Source: Exiguobacterium sp. s193 | Lineage (GTDB): Bacteria > Bacillota > Bacilli > Exiguobacteriales > Exiguobacteriaceae | NCBI RefSeq assembly: GCF_018618755.1 | Contig: NZ_JACSMR010000001.1 | Location: forward strand, 682,001-746,000 | DNA length: 64,000 nucleotides | Direction of reading: 5' to 3' | In this document: positions 52,623-61,839 of the stretch, piece by piece | Layout: each line of letters starts with the position of its first letter | Position numbering within the stretch: position 1 is the stretch's first letter | The notes under the pieces: model-generated | What the model was told of the DNA's origin: nothing | The model's database searches: none | The model's input: the letters and a program-made list of their open reading frames with translations, nothing else | Program-made: the position numbers and the translations under genes

Positions 52623-53159
52623 TTATAAAAAATCGTAAAATTTATTACATTCTTTGCAATAGTTCTCTTGATTTAGTTTATTTCCGCAGTTGCATATATA
52701 ACCCTTAAAAGTGCTTGGATTACCATACCAAAGTGTGTTGGGAGGAATATCTTTAGTAACAACGGATCCTGCTCCAATCATTGAATATTCTCCAATTTTG
52801 TTTCCTGCAATTACAGTTGAATTAGCTCCTATAGAAGCACCTTTGGAAACGATTGTTTTTAAGAACTCTGTAGGATACTGTTTTGATCTAGGTGAAATAT
52901 CGTTTGTAAATGTAACGTTCGGTCCAATAAAAACCTGATCTCCTAACTCTACTCCATCCCAAATATATACTCCTGATTTAACCGTAACATTATTTCCTAT
53001 GATTACATCATTCTCTACAAAAGTATGATCACATATATTGCATCCTTCTCCAATTTTCGCCCCTTCTAAAATATGAGAAAAAGCCCATATTCTAGTATCC
53101 TTCCCTATGCTTTCACTTTCAACAATAGCATTTGGATGTTTATAAAATTTTTGATTCAA
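52623..53159 (-). CDS. Hexapeptide-repeat N-acetyltransferase of dTDP-3-aminohexose (FdtC/QdtC or WbpD type)
   Basis: 178 aa from TTG 53159 (GGAG 10 nt upstream). The beta-helix runs from IVESESIGKDTRIWAFSHILEGAKIGEGCNICDHTFVENDVIIGNNVTVKSGVYIWDG to IAGNKIGEYSMIGAGSVVTKDIPPN, with catalytic-type H in the FSHILEGA turn. The last 22 residues carry C-x-C and C-x-x-C (ICNCGNKL, YCKECNKF), a probable zinc ribbon. It would acetylate the 3-amino group produced by the FdtB/QdtB-type aminotransferase. Located between that gene and the ketoisomerase gene, overlapping the latter by 20 bp. Confidence 0.87.
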   Translation of the reverse strand: MNQKFYKHPNAIVESESIGKDTRIWAFSHILEGAKIGEGCNICDHTFVENDVIIGNNVTVKSGVYIWDGVELGDQVFIGPNVTFTNDISPRSKQYPTEFLKTIVSKGASIGANSTVIAGNKIGEYSMIGAGSVVTKDIPPNTLWYGNPSTFKGYICNCGNKLNQENYCKECNKFYDFL

Positions 53160-53553
53160 TACTTTTCAACTCCTTTAAAAATTCTTCATAATTTCGAATA
53201 TAGTCTGATTCATTATAAACATCATCAGCTAATACCATAAGAATACAATCATCTGTGAAGTTTAACATTTCGTGCCAGATCATTCTATCAATCAATATTC
53301 CATTTTGATTATCATTCAATAAAATTTCAGATTTAGTTTGTCCATCGTCTAGTATTAAAGAACATTCACCTTGTATACAAAAAATAATTTGTTTTAATTT
53401 TTTGTGAGCATGAAATCCTCTTGGTAAATCTGTTTTTAATTTTTTTAGTAAATATACACGTTTCATTTCAAAACTAAGCATATTATTTTCAATCGATATT
53501 AATTCTCCACGACTATCTGATACCTTATTAAACTTATAGTCAGTTAATTTCAT
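53140..53553 (-). CDS. dTDP-4-keto-6-deoxyglucose 3,4-ketoisomerase (FdtA/QdtA type)
   Basis: A 137-aa cupin of the sugar 3,4-ketoisomerase (WxcM-like C-terminal) family. Motifs: SDSRGELISIENN, RVYLLKKLKTDLPRGFHAHKKLKQIIFCIQGECSLILDDG with the catalytic-type His pair in GFHAHKK, and LIDRMIWHEMLNF. It moves the keto group from C4 to C3 of dTDP-4-keto-6-deoxyglucose, committing flux to 3-amino sugars rather than rhamnose. Overlaps the rmlB gene by 14 bp. Whether the product is the galacto (FdtA) or gluco (QdtA) form cannot be told by eye. Confidence 0.9.
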   Translation of the reverse strand: MKLTDYKFNKVSDSRGELISIENNMLSFEMKRVYLLKKLKTDLPRGFHAHKKLKQIIFCIQGECSLILDDGQTKSEILLNDNQNGILIDRMIWHEMLNFTDDCILMVLADDVYNESDYIRNYEEFLKELKSIESKIL

Positions 53554-54556
53554 TTCTATTACTACTCTCCTTATGGTATTTATTTAAATACCAGTCTATA
53601 GTTTTTTTAATACCAGTTTCAAAAGTCTCATCCGGTTTCCAATCTAAATTATTTATAAGTTTACTAGCATCAATAGCATATCTAAAATCGTGACCTTTTC
53701 TATCAGTAACATTTGTGATTAATTGTTTATAATCTATTGAATCATTCAAAATTTCATTTAAATATGTACATATAGTATATGCAACTTCTAAATTAGTTTT
53801 TTCATTACTTCCACCAATTAGATACGTTTCTCCCAAAACACCATTATGGAATATTAGGTCAATAGCTTTACAATGATCTTCTACATAAAGCCAGTCTCTA
53901 ACGTTTTTACCATCTCCATAAATAGGAATCATCTCTTGTGCAATTGCTTTTCTAATAATTGTAGGAATTAGTTTTTCATCATGTTGATTAGGTCCATAAT
54001 TATTTGAACAATTACTTGTGATAACATTCATGTTGTAAGTACTGTGATAGCTTCTTACAAAAAAGTCTGAACTCGCTTTACTTGCGCTGTAAGGGCTATT
54101 AGGTGCATAAGGGGTTTGTTCTGTAAAATAACCCTCACTCTCAAGAGTTCCATAAACCTCATCCGTCGAAATATGATAAAAAATAGAATCTCCATCTATA
54201 AACGAATTTTTCTTTCTACACGCTTCCAATAAATTTATTGTCCCGATAACATTCGTTTCAGCAAAAATCAGAGGATTATTTATTGAGTTATCTACGTGAG
54301 ATTCGGCAGCAAAATGAATAACGTGTTTTATATCGTAATTCGAAAAAATCTTTTCAATTTCTTCTGACTTTCTAATATCAACTTTTTCAAAAATATAATT
54401 TTCTTTGTATAATTCAGATTTTATTGCTGAGCTATTAGCAGCATACGTACAAGCATCTATATTAACAATAATATAATCACTATATTTTTTTAATAACATC
54501 TCAATAAAATTTGATCCAATAAAACCTAATCCACCTGTAACTAATACATGTTTCAT
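53540..54556 (-). CDS. rmlB: dTDP-glucose 4,6-dehydratase
   Basis: A 338-aa extended SDR with VTGGLGFIGSNFIEMLL (about 5-21), HFAAESHVDNSI, STDEVYGTLE, the active-site Y-x3-K in PYSASKASSDFFVRSYH, and GPNQHDEKLIPTIIRKA. It converts dTDP-glucose to dTDP-4-keto-6-deoxyglucose. It lies directly after rmlA (2-bp gap) and before the ketoisomerase. No rmlC or rmlD is nearby, so rhamnose is not the product of this block. Confidence 0.95.
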   Translation of the reverse strand: MKHVLVTGGLGFIGSNFIEMLLKKYSDYIIVNIDACTYAANSSAIKSELYKENYIFEKVDIRKSEEIEKIFSNYDIKHVIHFAAESHVDNSINNPLIFAETNVIGTINLLEACRKKNSFIDGDSIFYHISTDEVYGTLESEGYFTEQTPYAPNSPYSASKASSDFFVRSYHSTYNMNVITSNCSNNYGPNQHDEKLIPTIIRKAIAQEMIPIYGDGKNVRDWLYVEDHCKAIDLIFHNGVLGETYLIGGSNEKTNLEVAYTICTYLNEILNDSIDYKQLITNVTDRKGHDFRYAIDASKLINNLDWKPDETFETGIKKTIDWYLNKYHKESSNRNEIN

Positions 54557-54557
54557 T

Positions 54558-55454
54558 TTATAATTCTCCCACTTTAGAAATTAGTTTTTTTTCATTACAA
54601 ATATCTAATAAATAATCTTTATATTCACTTTTTTTCAATGAAGTAGCTAATAAGTATAGCTCTTCACTTGAAATAAAGTTCATTCTATAGGCAACTTCTT
54701 CAATACATGCGACTTTAAATCCTTGCCTTTTCTCAATTGTTTCAATAAATAGTGATGCTTGTAGTAAAGAATCGTGTGTTCCAGTATCTAACCATGCAAA
54801 ACCTCTGCCTAATAATTCAACTTTAAGTTTTTTTCTTAGCAAGTATTCATTATTTATATCTGTAATTTCTAATTCTCCTCTTGAAGAAGGTTTTATATTT
54901 TTTGCAATATCTATTACGTCATTGTCATAAATATATAATCCTGTAACGGCAAAATCTGATTTAGGATTATCTGGTTTTTCTTCTAAAGTCATTACTTTAA
55001 AATCGTTATCAAATTCTACTACCCCAAACCGCTCTGGATCTTTTACTTTATAGCCAAAAATCGTAGCACCTGCATTATTTTTAACTGCATTTTGAAGAAT
55101 ACTTGGGAATCCTTGGCCAAAGAAAATGTTATCTCCAAGTATAAGAGTAACGTTATCATTACCAATAAATTCTTCACCTATTATGAATGCTTCTGCTAAA
55201 CCATTAGGCTCAACTTGAACTTTATAATCAATACTAATTCCTAAGTTAGTACCATCGCCTAATAGTTTTTTAAATACATCAGTATCTTGGGGTGTAGAAA
55301 TTATTAAAATTTCTTTTATCCCTGCAAACATTAGTACTGAAAGAGAATAAAAAATCATTGGTTTATCATAAATAGGGAGTAATTGTTTCGAAGTTACTGT
55401 CGTTAATGGATATAATCTTGTACCACTACCTCCAGCTAATATAATTCCTTTCAT
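54558..55454 (-). CDS. rmlA: Glucose-1-phosphate thymidylyltransferase
   Basis: A 298-aa nucleotidyltransferase with [34 protein letters not shown] at the N-terminus (G-x-x-x-R-L-x-P-x-T and the K in [11 protein letters not shown]), [33 protein letters not shown] and the late [15 protein letters not shown]. It makes dTDP-glucose, the entry point of the 3-acetamido sugar pathway encoded by the next four genes. GAGGGAAAGCA precedes ATG 55454. Confidence 0.95.
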   Translation of the reverse strand: MKGIILAGGSGTRLYPLTTVTSKQLLPIYDKPMIFYSLSVLMFAGIKEILIISTPQDTDVFKKLLGDGTNLGISIDYKVQVEPNGLAEAFIIGEEFIGNDNVTLILGDNIFFGQGFPSILQNAVKNNAGATIFGYKVKDPERFGVVEFDNDFKVMTLEEKPDNPKSDFAVTGLYIYDNDVIDIAKNIKPSSRGELEITDINNEYLLRKKLKVELLGRGFAWLDTGTHDSLLQASLFIETIEKRQGFKVACIEEVAYRMNFISSEELYLLATSLKKSEYKDYLLDICNEKKLISKVGEL

Positions 55455-55474
55455 TGCTTTCCCTCTTTTCTAAT

Positions 55475-56581
55475 TTAAGTTATTTTATTTATTCTTTCCA
55501 TGTAATGTGCCACGACTATTTTTCTATCAAATTCTTTTTTTATTTTGTTATGAGAGTTTAATCCCATTAATTGAAGTTCATATTTTTTTTTCTTTAAAAT
55601 CTGCTCAATAACATTGCTTAAATCATTATCATTTTTTTTCTCGAACAAGAATCCATTTTTATTGTTATCTATTGTTTCTTTACATCCCGGAATATTTGAA
55701 GCAATTAAAATTCTCCCCATTGCTCCAGACTCTAATAGCACATTTGAGATTCCTTCTCCTCCATGAGAAGGCTGAATTATACAATGTGATTTTTTAATTA
55801 TCTCTTTAACATTTTTAGAATACCCTAGATAATTAATGACTTTTTCGTCACTATACTTTTCTAATATCTTAAAATATTCTTTTTGAGATGGTTCTACATA
55901 TCCTAAAACATTGAACTGTACATGCTTATTCGTTTTCTTTATTTTCTCTGCTGCTTTAAGGTATTCATCGATTCCTTTATCTTTCATTATTCGTCCAATA
56001 TACAGAAAATTAAATTGATTACTTTCATCAAATTCCATTTCAGAAAATTTAAAATCATTTAAATTTACACCTGATCCGGGAATAAGAACTGCATTATCAG
56101 ATATAATTTTATTATCCTTTAAAAATTTTAAATCACTAGAATTCTGACAAAATACAAAATTTGATTTTTTCAAAGAGACTTTATATATTGATAATAAAAG
56201 GTTATTTATCCATCCTTTATTTATAAAAGCACTCCCTAATCCAGTTATATTGTTTATATGCTTAATCTTTAAGTACCTACTTATTAAACTTCCATACAAA
56301 TTTGGTTTAAGGGTGTATGTTAAAACAACAGATGGATTCACTTTTTTTATAATCTTGTAGTATTGTAAAAGAAGTTTTATCTCTTCGAATATATTTTTTC
56401 CTCTTCTATTCAATTTCACTTCATGAAATTTGCAACCCATTTCAACTAGTAGATCAACTTTTTCGCCATATGGTAAAACTAGGTTTACTTCGTAATCATT
56501 TTTAATTAGTTCTTTAATGATTTCTTTTCGAAAATTATACGTATATGCATGATCATTTGATAGTATCATCACTTTTTTCAA
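55475..56581 (-). CDS. Glycosyltransferase family 4
   Basis: A 368-aa GT-B enzyme: MKKVMILSNDHAYTYNFRKEII, VLTYTLKPNLYGSLISRYL, FLYIGRIMKDKGIDEYLKA and the donor-site block QPSHGGEGISNVLLESGAMGRILIASNIPGCKETI. The YTLKPN segment is typical of PglA/WbpH-like GT4s that act early, on the primed lipid-linked sugar. It follows the priming transferase and SDR genes in the operon, consistent with adding the second sugar. AT-rich. Confidence 0.88.
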   Translation of the reverse strand: MKKVMILSNDHAYTYNFRKEIIKELIKNDYEVNLVLPYGEKVDLLVEMGCKFHEVKLNRRGKNIFEEIKLLLQYYKIIKKVNPSVVLTYTLKPNLYGSLISRYLKIKHINNITGLGSAFINKGWINNLLLSIYKVSLKKSNFVFCQNSSDLKFLKDNKIISDNAVLIPGSGVNLNDFKFSEMEFDESNQFNFLYIGRIMKDKGIDEYLKAAEKIKKTNKHVQFNVLGYVEPSQKEYFKILEKYSDEKVINYLGYSKNVKEIIKKSHCIIQPSHGGEGISNVLLESGAMGRILIASNIPGCKETIDNNKNGFLFEKKNDNDLSNVIEQILKKKKYELQLMGLNSHNKIKKEFDRKIVVAHYMERINKIT

Positions 56582-57438
56582 TATTCTTTCTCCGATCTGT
56601 ATATTGATGTAAGAAAATCTTTTTCGACAAAATTAATATTATTATCTTCAGAAAAATCACGGCTATAATATAAATCACCAAATATTTTCCTGCATAAATT
56701 AATTTTTAAAAGAAAGGAGAATAAATATTTGTTTAAGTTTATAAATATTACTTTTTTATGATGAATGTTGGCAATTTCTTTAACAATTAAAGAAGTATTC
56801 ATATAATAGCTGTTTTGAGGATGATAATATGTTTTAGGACTTTCCTGGTTTATAATCTCTTCAAGATATAAAATTAAATTTTCAATATATATCATGCTTC
56901 TTTTATTTTTGATATTTAAAAACAACGGTGTTTTTTTAGATAAAATTGATAATTTACTATAGTTACCTATAGATTTGAATCCATAAATCATTGGAGGACG
57001 CACAATAATTACATTGAAGTTATCATCTTTTAATTTCTCAATTAAATAATTTTCTGCAAGTAGTTTTGATTTTCCATAATGGGTGTTAGGCTTTAGCTTA
57101 GTAAATTGGTCAATCATTCCTTCAGTACTTCCAAACACGCTCATCGAACTTACAAATATAAAACTTCTTACTTTTTGCTTTTTACATTCTTCTGCAAACT
57201 CACAAGTCAGATTATAGTTTATTTGATAATATAATTCTCTGTTATATTTAGTTTCTTTTTTATGAGCTATTCCTACCAAATAAATTACTGTATCGTATTT
57301 AGATAGATTCTTTTTTTTAAAATCTAAATTTCTTAAAGAAATAGCATCAACTAAGTAGTCACATTTTTTATTAAATAAATATCTATATAGTTTTTCACCA
57401 ACATAACTACTTTTTCCTACCACAAGAATTTTTTTCAT
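56578..57438 (-). CDS. NAD-dependent SDR, probable UDP-4-keto sugar reductase (WbpV-like)
   Basis: A 286-aa SDR with the Rossmann motif as ILVVGKSSYVGEKLYRYL (the second glycine replaced by Ser), YLVGIAHKKE, SSMSVFGSTEG and the active-site Y-x3-K in NTHYGKSKLLAENYL, then VRPPMIYG. It sits between the priming transferase and a GT4, as WbpV/WbjF-type reductases do. These reduce the 4-keto group made by the membrane dehydratase (58091) to UDP-QuiNAc or UDP-FucNAc. It is somewhat short for the family. Substrate inferred from context. Confidence 0.8.
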   Translation of the reverse strand: MKKILVVGKSSYVGEKLYRYLFNKKCDYLVDAISLRNLDFKKKNLSKYDTVIYLVGIAHKKETKYNRELYYQINYNLTCEFAEECKKQKVRSFIFVSSMSVFGSTEGMIDQFTKLKPNTHYGKSKLLAENYLIEKLKDDNFNVIIVRPPMIYGFKSIGNYSKLSILSKKTPLFLNIKNKRSMIYIENLILYLEEIINQESPKTYYHPQNSYYMNTSLIVKEIANIHHKKVIFINLNKYLFSFLLKINLCRKIFGDLYYSRDFSEDNNINFVEKDFLTSIYRSEKEY

Positions 57439-58070
57439 TATTTTTCCATCTCGCTAGCTGCAACTTCTTTTAAAGCAACTTTTCCAGTTCCACCTTCAAC
57501 TACTCCCTCACTTTTTAGAACACTAAAGATAGTCGCTACGAAGCAGCGTGCATCCATCAAGAGTCCCATTCGCTTGATATATTCTCCATCAAGTTTAGCT
57601 TTGACTTCAATCGGCAATTCATCACGCCCATTGATTTGTGCCCACCCTGTTAGTCCGGGTAGTGTGTCATTGGCTTTATACTTATCTCGCTCGTCGATTA
57701 AGTCATACTGATTCCATAAAGCGGGGCGAGGTCCGACAAAAGCCATCTCACCTTTAAGTATATTGAATAACTGTGGTAACTCATCTAAACTCGTTTTTCG
57801 CAAGAATTTACCGACTCGCGTGATGTAGACGTCCGGATCGGCAAGTAAATGCGTTGGTGTATCGTTTGGTGTCTCAATGTACATCGTTCGGAATTTTAAA
57901 ATGTTGAAATGATGTTTATTTAAACCAACGCGTTTTTGTTTAAAGAAGACTGGTCCTCGCGATTCTACCTTAATCGCTGCCATGATAAAGGCAAAGACTG
58001 GAATCAATATGACACAAGCAACAAGTGCGATTGAAAAACCAAGACGACGCTTGATTGACATGTAGTTCAC
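57438..58070 (-). CDS. Priming sugar-phosphate transferase (EPS2)
   Basis: 210 aa from GTG 58070, with GGAGG 7 nt upstream. One N-terminal membrane segment (about 10-32), then PVFFKQKRVGLNKHHFNILKFRTM, DELPQLFNILKGEMAFVGPRPAL and PGLTGWAQINGRDELP: the full monotopic phosphoglycosyl transferase core. It loads the first sugar phosphate, likely the UDP-6-deoxy-HexNAc made by the adjacent dehydratase and reductase, onto undecaprenyl phosphate. Paralogous to 3235-3855 of EPS1. Its GC is back near genome average, marking the edge of the AT-rich block. Confidence 0.93.
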   Translation of the reverse strand: MNYMSIKRRLGFSIALVACVILIPVFAFIMAAIKVESRGPVFFKQKRVGLNKHHFNILKFRTMYIETPNDTPTHLLADPDVYITRVGKFLRKTSLDELPQLFNILKGEMAFVGPRPALWNQYDLIDERDKYKANDTLPGLTGWAQINGRDELPIEVKAKLDGEYIKRMGLLMDARCFVATIFSVLKSEGVVEGGTGKVALKEVAASEMEK

Positions 58071-58090
58071 TGTAGAACCTCCCTCACCAT

Positions 58091-59941
58091 TTAAATTAGA
58101 TTTTTTTCACGGACAGCTACATCATTCGCGATATCGAGTAAGACATTTCGTAACTGCAATGGTGTTTCTTTATGTTGATTGACGAGAGCTAAAATATCCG
58201 ATACTTGTTCCTTTTGGCGTGTTCGGCCAACAAAAATTTTCGGGTAGATCGCTTCCGGATCCACTTCGCCGTCTTTTAGCAATTCTTCATACATTTTTTC
58301 CCCAGGCCGAATCCCAGAGAAGACAATCGGCATTTCATCTTCCGTAAACCCACTCAGTTCAATCATGTTCTTCGCAAGGTCAACAATCTTAACCGACTCG
58401 CCCATATCAAGGACAAATACCTCGCCACCGTCTGCTAAAATCCCTGCTTGAATGACAAGGCGGCTTGCTTCCGGAATCGTCATGAAGAAACGTGTCATCT
58501 CCGGATGGGTTACCGTGACTGGTCCGCCGGCTAAAATTTGCGACTTAAAGAGTGGAATGACCGATCCCCGACTACCGAGGACATTTCCGAATCGGACGAC
58601 AGCAAACTTCGTCTGACTGCGGCGTCCTAAATCTTGCACAATCATTTCCGCGATGCGTTTTGTTGAGCCCATGACGTTTGTTGGATTCACGGCTTTATCC
58701 GTTGAGATCATAACAAATCGTTCTGCTTGGAATAAATCAGCCACTTCAGCAACATTTTTTGTTCCATAAACGTTATTTTTGACTGATTCATAAGGATTGG
58801 CTTCCATTAACGGCACATGCTTATGGGCTGCTGCGTGGAAAACCACGTCTGGTTTATGCATTTCAAATACTTCTTCAAGACGTGTACGGTCCTGGACATC
58901 GGCAATGATTGGAATTAAGTTAATCGGCAACTGTAATCCGCGTAACTCCCGTTCAATCAGGTAGATACTGTTTTCTCCGTGACCGAGCAACAAAATCGTC
59001 GTAGGATTAAACTGTACAATTTGCCGGCAAATCTCTGAGCCGATTGATCCGCCGGCTCCCGTCACAAGGACTGTCCGCCCTTCAATTTCTGAGCGAATAC
59101 CTGAGATATCAAGCTCGACGGCTTCCCGTCCGAGTAGATCTTCAATTGAAACATCACGAATTGCATTGACCGAGACTTTCCCAGTGACGAGTTCCTCAAT
59201 CATCGGTAACGTCTGGACATCCTTACATAACGTTTTTGCTTCCGTGATCAGTTCAATCCGGCGCTGCTGCGATAGCGAAGGAATCGCAAGGACGATTGCT
59301 TCGATTCGGTGTTTTTCGATTACTGTTTCTAAATCGCCGGTTGTTCCAACGACTTCGATTCCTTGAATCATAAAATGCATGTTTTTTGGATCGTCATCGA
59401 CAAACGCGACCGGTTTTAATTCATGGAACGGTGACGCATACAATTGACGAACGAGTGACCGTCCGGCCCGACCGGCACCAATCACGAGTGTACGTTTCCG
59501 TGACTTGACCATCCGGCGTGGTAACGCATATTTGCGCCAGTGCTGACCGATTCCGAGTAGCCGAAGCGCAACACGGATTGCTCCAAGCAACAACAATGAG
59601 ATACAAAAGCTGAGAATCGTAATCCGCTCTAAAATCTGTCCAAAAACAAATTTTTGATAAATCATCAAACCAATTGAACTGATCCCTAGTGATAAAGAAA
59701 GCGTTAATGCCTCTTGAATACTGGCATACTTCCAGTTCACACGGTACAGCTTCATCAAGAACGCGACAGTTACGAATAATACGGCGAATAACACAGCTGA
59801 ACGTAATAAAAGTTGTGTATCAACCAATGAGAATAATTCCTTCGGATACAGGAAAAAATATGCAAAGCTCATTGCGACAATTAGCGCAACTGCATCAATA
59901 CAGGCTAACGTCAGCGTTCGATAATAATAATAAAATTTCAT
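58091..59941 (-). CDS. UDP-HexNAc 4,6-dehydratase (WbpM/PglF/CapD type, EPS2)
   Basis: A 616-aa paralogue of 11271-13136. Four N-terminal membrane helices (about 10-130), RTLVIGAGRAGRSLVRQL at about 150, then the catalytic SDR domain with TVLVTGAGGSIGSEICRQ near 289, AAAHKHVPLMEANP and STDKAVNPTNVMGSTKR. It forms the UDP-4-keto-6-deoxy sugar, probably reduced by the 56578 SDR. The 5' gap to galU is 39 bp, so the two are likely co-transcribed. Confidence 0.93.
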   Translation of the reverse strand: MKFYYYYRTLTLACIDAVALIVAMSFAYFFLYPKELFSLVDTQLLLRSAVLFAVLFVTVAFLMKLYRVNWKYASIQEALTLSLSLGISSIGLMIYQKFVFGQILERITILSFCISLLLLGAIRVALRLLGIGQHWRKYALPRRMVKSRKRTLVIGAGRAGRSLVRQLYASPFHELKPVAFVDDDPKNMHFMIQGIEVVGTTGDLETVIEKHRIEAIVLAIPSLSQQRRIELITEAKTLCKDVQTLPMIEELVTGKVSVNAIRDVSIEDLLGREAVELDISGIRSEIEGRTVLVTGAGGSIGSEICRQIVQFNPTTILLLGHGENSIYLIERELRGLQLPINLIPIIADVQDRTRLEEVFEMHKPDVVFHAAAHKHVPLMEANPYESVKNNVYGTKNVAEVADLFQAERFVMISTDKAVNPTNVMGSTKRIAEMIVQDLGRRSQTKFAVVRFGNVLGSRGSVIPLFKSQILAGGPVTVTHPEMTRFFMTIPEASRLVIQAGILADGGEVFVLDMGESVKIVDLAKNMIELSGFTEDEMPIVFSGIRPGEKMYEELLKDGEVDPEAIYPKIFVGRTRQKEQVSDILALVNQHKETPLQLRNVLLDIANDVAVREKNLI

Positions 59942-59980
59942 CTATGAAGTTCCTTTCTCTTCATATTTCGCGGGCAATAG

Positions 59981-60874
59981 TTAGACGAGTGATTGGTTCG
60001 CTGCCCGCTCTGCGAGCAGGTCTGCCATCATCTTCGCAACATCATCTCCGAGGTCGTCACGTTTCAACGCAAATTCGAGCGTCGTCTGGATGAAGCCAAG
60101 TTTTTCCCCGACGTCATAGCGTTTGCCATCAAATTCATAGGCAAAGACCCGTTGCATTTCGTTGAGGCGAGTAATCGCGTCCGTCAACTGGATTTCGCCA
60201 CCTGAACCGACTTCTTGAGTTTCGAGGTACTTAAAGATTTCCGGTGTTAATAAGTAACGTCCTAAAATGGCTAAGTTTGATGGTGCCGTTCCCGGCGACG
60301 GTTTTTCGACAAATGATTTTACCTTATGTAAGTTCTCTGAGATGCTGGTGCTTGGATCAACTATCCCGTAGCGATGTGTGTCTTTATCCGCCACCGGTTG
60401 GACACCGATAATCGAACTGTTTGTGATGTCGTACTGTTCAATTAACTGGCGTGTACACGGAACGTCTGCTTGGACGATATCATCCCCAAGCATCACGACG
60501 AATGGTTCATTGCCGATAAAGGCTTTTGCTTGAAGAATTGCATCGCCAAGACCTTTTGGTTTGGATTGACGGATGAAGTGGATATTGATGTTTGTTGTCG
60601 CTTCGACTAAATGCAGTAACTCTGACTTGTTTTTGGCGATTAAATTCGCTTCCAGTTCCGGTACTGAATCGAAGTGATCTTCAATCGCCCGTTTCCCTTT
60701 ACCGGTGATGATTAAAATATCTTCAATCCCCGATTCGATCGCTTCTTCGATAATATATTGAATCGTCGGCTTATCGACGATTGGTAACATTTCTTTCGGC
60801 ATCGCTTTTGTAGCGGGTAAAAAGCGTGTCCCAAGACCCGCTGCCGGAATGACTGCCTTTTTTACACGGCTCAT
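59981..60874 (-). CDS. galU: UTP-glucose-1-phosphate uridylyltransferase (second copy, EPS2)
   Basis: A 297-aa enzyme with [87 protein letters not shown] and [10 protein letters not shown]. It is the first gene after the terminator at 61015-61040, with its own promoter-like TTTACA and TATATT on the minus strand around 60910-60945. It supplies UDP-glucose for ugd at the far end of the operon. Clearly duplicated relative to 24375-25259. Confidence 0.95.
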   Translation of the reverse strand: MSRVKKAVIPAAGLGTRFLPATKAMPKEMLPIVDKPTIQYIIEEAIESGIEDILIITGKGKRAIEDHFDSVPELEANLIAKNKSELLHLVEATTNINIHFIRQSKPKGLGDAILQAKAFIGNEPFVVMLGDDIVQADVPCTRQLIEQYDITNSSIIGVQPVADKDTHRYGIVDPSTSISENLHKVKSFVEKPSPGTAPSNLAILGRYLLTPEIFKYLETQEVGSGGEIQLTDAITRLNEMQRVFAYEFDGKRYDVGEKLGFIQTTLEFALKRDDLGDDVAKMMADLLAERAANQSLV

Positions 60875-61014
60875 GAAATCAACTCCTATCTGTAATTTTC
60901 GATTACCATAATATAATCAAAATTCCATTCTTTATGTAAATTAAGATAACACATCAATGGTTCTTCTTCCATAAAGTTTTCCATATTTTAATAATGTAAG
61001 CGTTAACATAGAAA

Positions 61015-61040
61015 AAAGAGAGTGCTATTTCACTCTCTTT
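61015..61040 (-). terminator. Intrinsic terminator between the kinase-phosphatase operon and galU
   Basis: AAAGAGAGTG (61015-61024) pairs with CACTCTCTTT (61031-61040); on the minus strand it is followed by T residues. It separates the Wzz-kinase-phosphatase unit from the EPS2 biosynthetic operon. Confidence 0.9.
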
Positions 61041-61063
61041 ATCTATTTCTGGTTACTATCACC

Positions 61064-61828
61064 TTAGACCCATTGCCCTTTCCAGTTCTTCTCGACCGGG
61101 CTTGGTGGATTAATCGTCACAAGCTGATTTAGTAAGACCGCTTCATTGTTTTCATACACTTCGTCATACAACCAGTCTTCCAATTCCTGCGCCAAGTACT
61201 TTCGGCACTGCTCCCAGTAGAACGGGCGTTTTTCGATATGATGGGCATCTGATGCGACAAGATGGGCGAGACCGTTTTCAAGTAAAGCGACGGCGAACCG
61301 TTGGACGTCTTTACCATACTTGCCAATCAAACTCGCGCATGTGACTTGACTGATTGCTCCGTTCGAAATCAACTCGAACAATAATTGTGGGTTTTGAATG
61401 ATTGCTTTGTTTTTTTCCGGGTGGGCGATGATTGGGATGTAGCCATCCGAGATCAACTCAGCAAAGACTTGCCGCGCATAGGACGGAATCCCGCTCGACG
61501 GAAACTCAATCAGTAAGTAACGTGAGTCAGCAAGTGGTAACGCCTTTCCCGCTTTGATTTCTTCAATCAAATCACCCGTCAAACGAATCTCGTGTCCCGG
61601 GTACACCTTTAAACGGATGTCCCGTTGCATGAGTAAGACATTTAGTTCAGCGACCGTCAACCGGACGTCGACGTCTTCCGTCTCGAACTGCGGGTGGTAG
61701 AGGTGTGGTGTCGCGATGATTTGCGACACCCCTTCCGCCACAGCCTGTTCTGCGAGTTGTAATGTATGTTCGACGCTCGCCGGACCATCATCGACGAGTG
61801 GTAAGAGATGACAGTGCAAATCAACCAT
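61064..61828 (-). CDS. PHP-type tyrosine-protein phosphatase (CpsB/YwqE)
   Basis: 254 aa from ATG 61828, with AGGGG 7 nt upstream; an earlier GTG lies inside the upstream stop region. Metal-binding PHP motifs: MVDLHCHLLPLVDDGP (H-x-H), ATPHLYHP, RLKVYPGHEI, IPIIAHPEKN and LVASDAHHIEKRP. It is a manganese-type phosphatase that dephosphorylates the tyrosine cluster of the BY-kinase, cycling it to control polymer length and output. Third gene of the Wzz-kinase-phosphatase operon. Confidence 0.92.
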   Translation of the reverse strand: MVDLHCHLLPLVDDGPASVEHTLQLAEQAVAEGVSQIIATPHLYHPQFETEDVDVRLTVAELNVLLMQRDIRLKVYPGHEIRLTGDLIEEIKAGKALPLADSRYLLIEFPSSGIPSYARQVFAELISDGYIPIIAHPEKNKAIIQNPQLLFELISNGAISQVTCASLIGKYGKDVQRFAVALLENGLAHLVASDAHHIEKRPFYWEQCRKYLAQELEDWLYDEVYENNEAVLLNQLVTINPPSPVEKNWKGQWV

Positions 61829-61839
61829 GATTGAACCCC

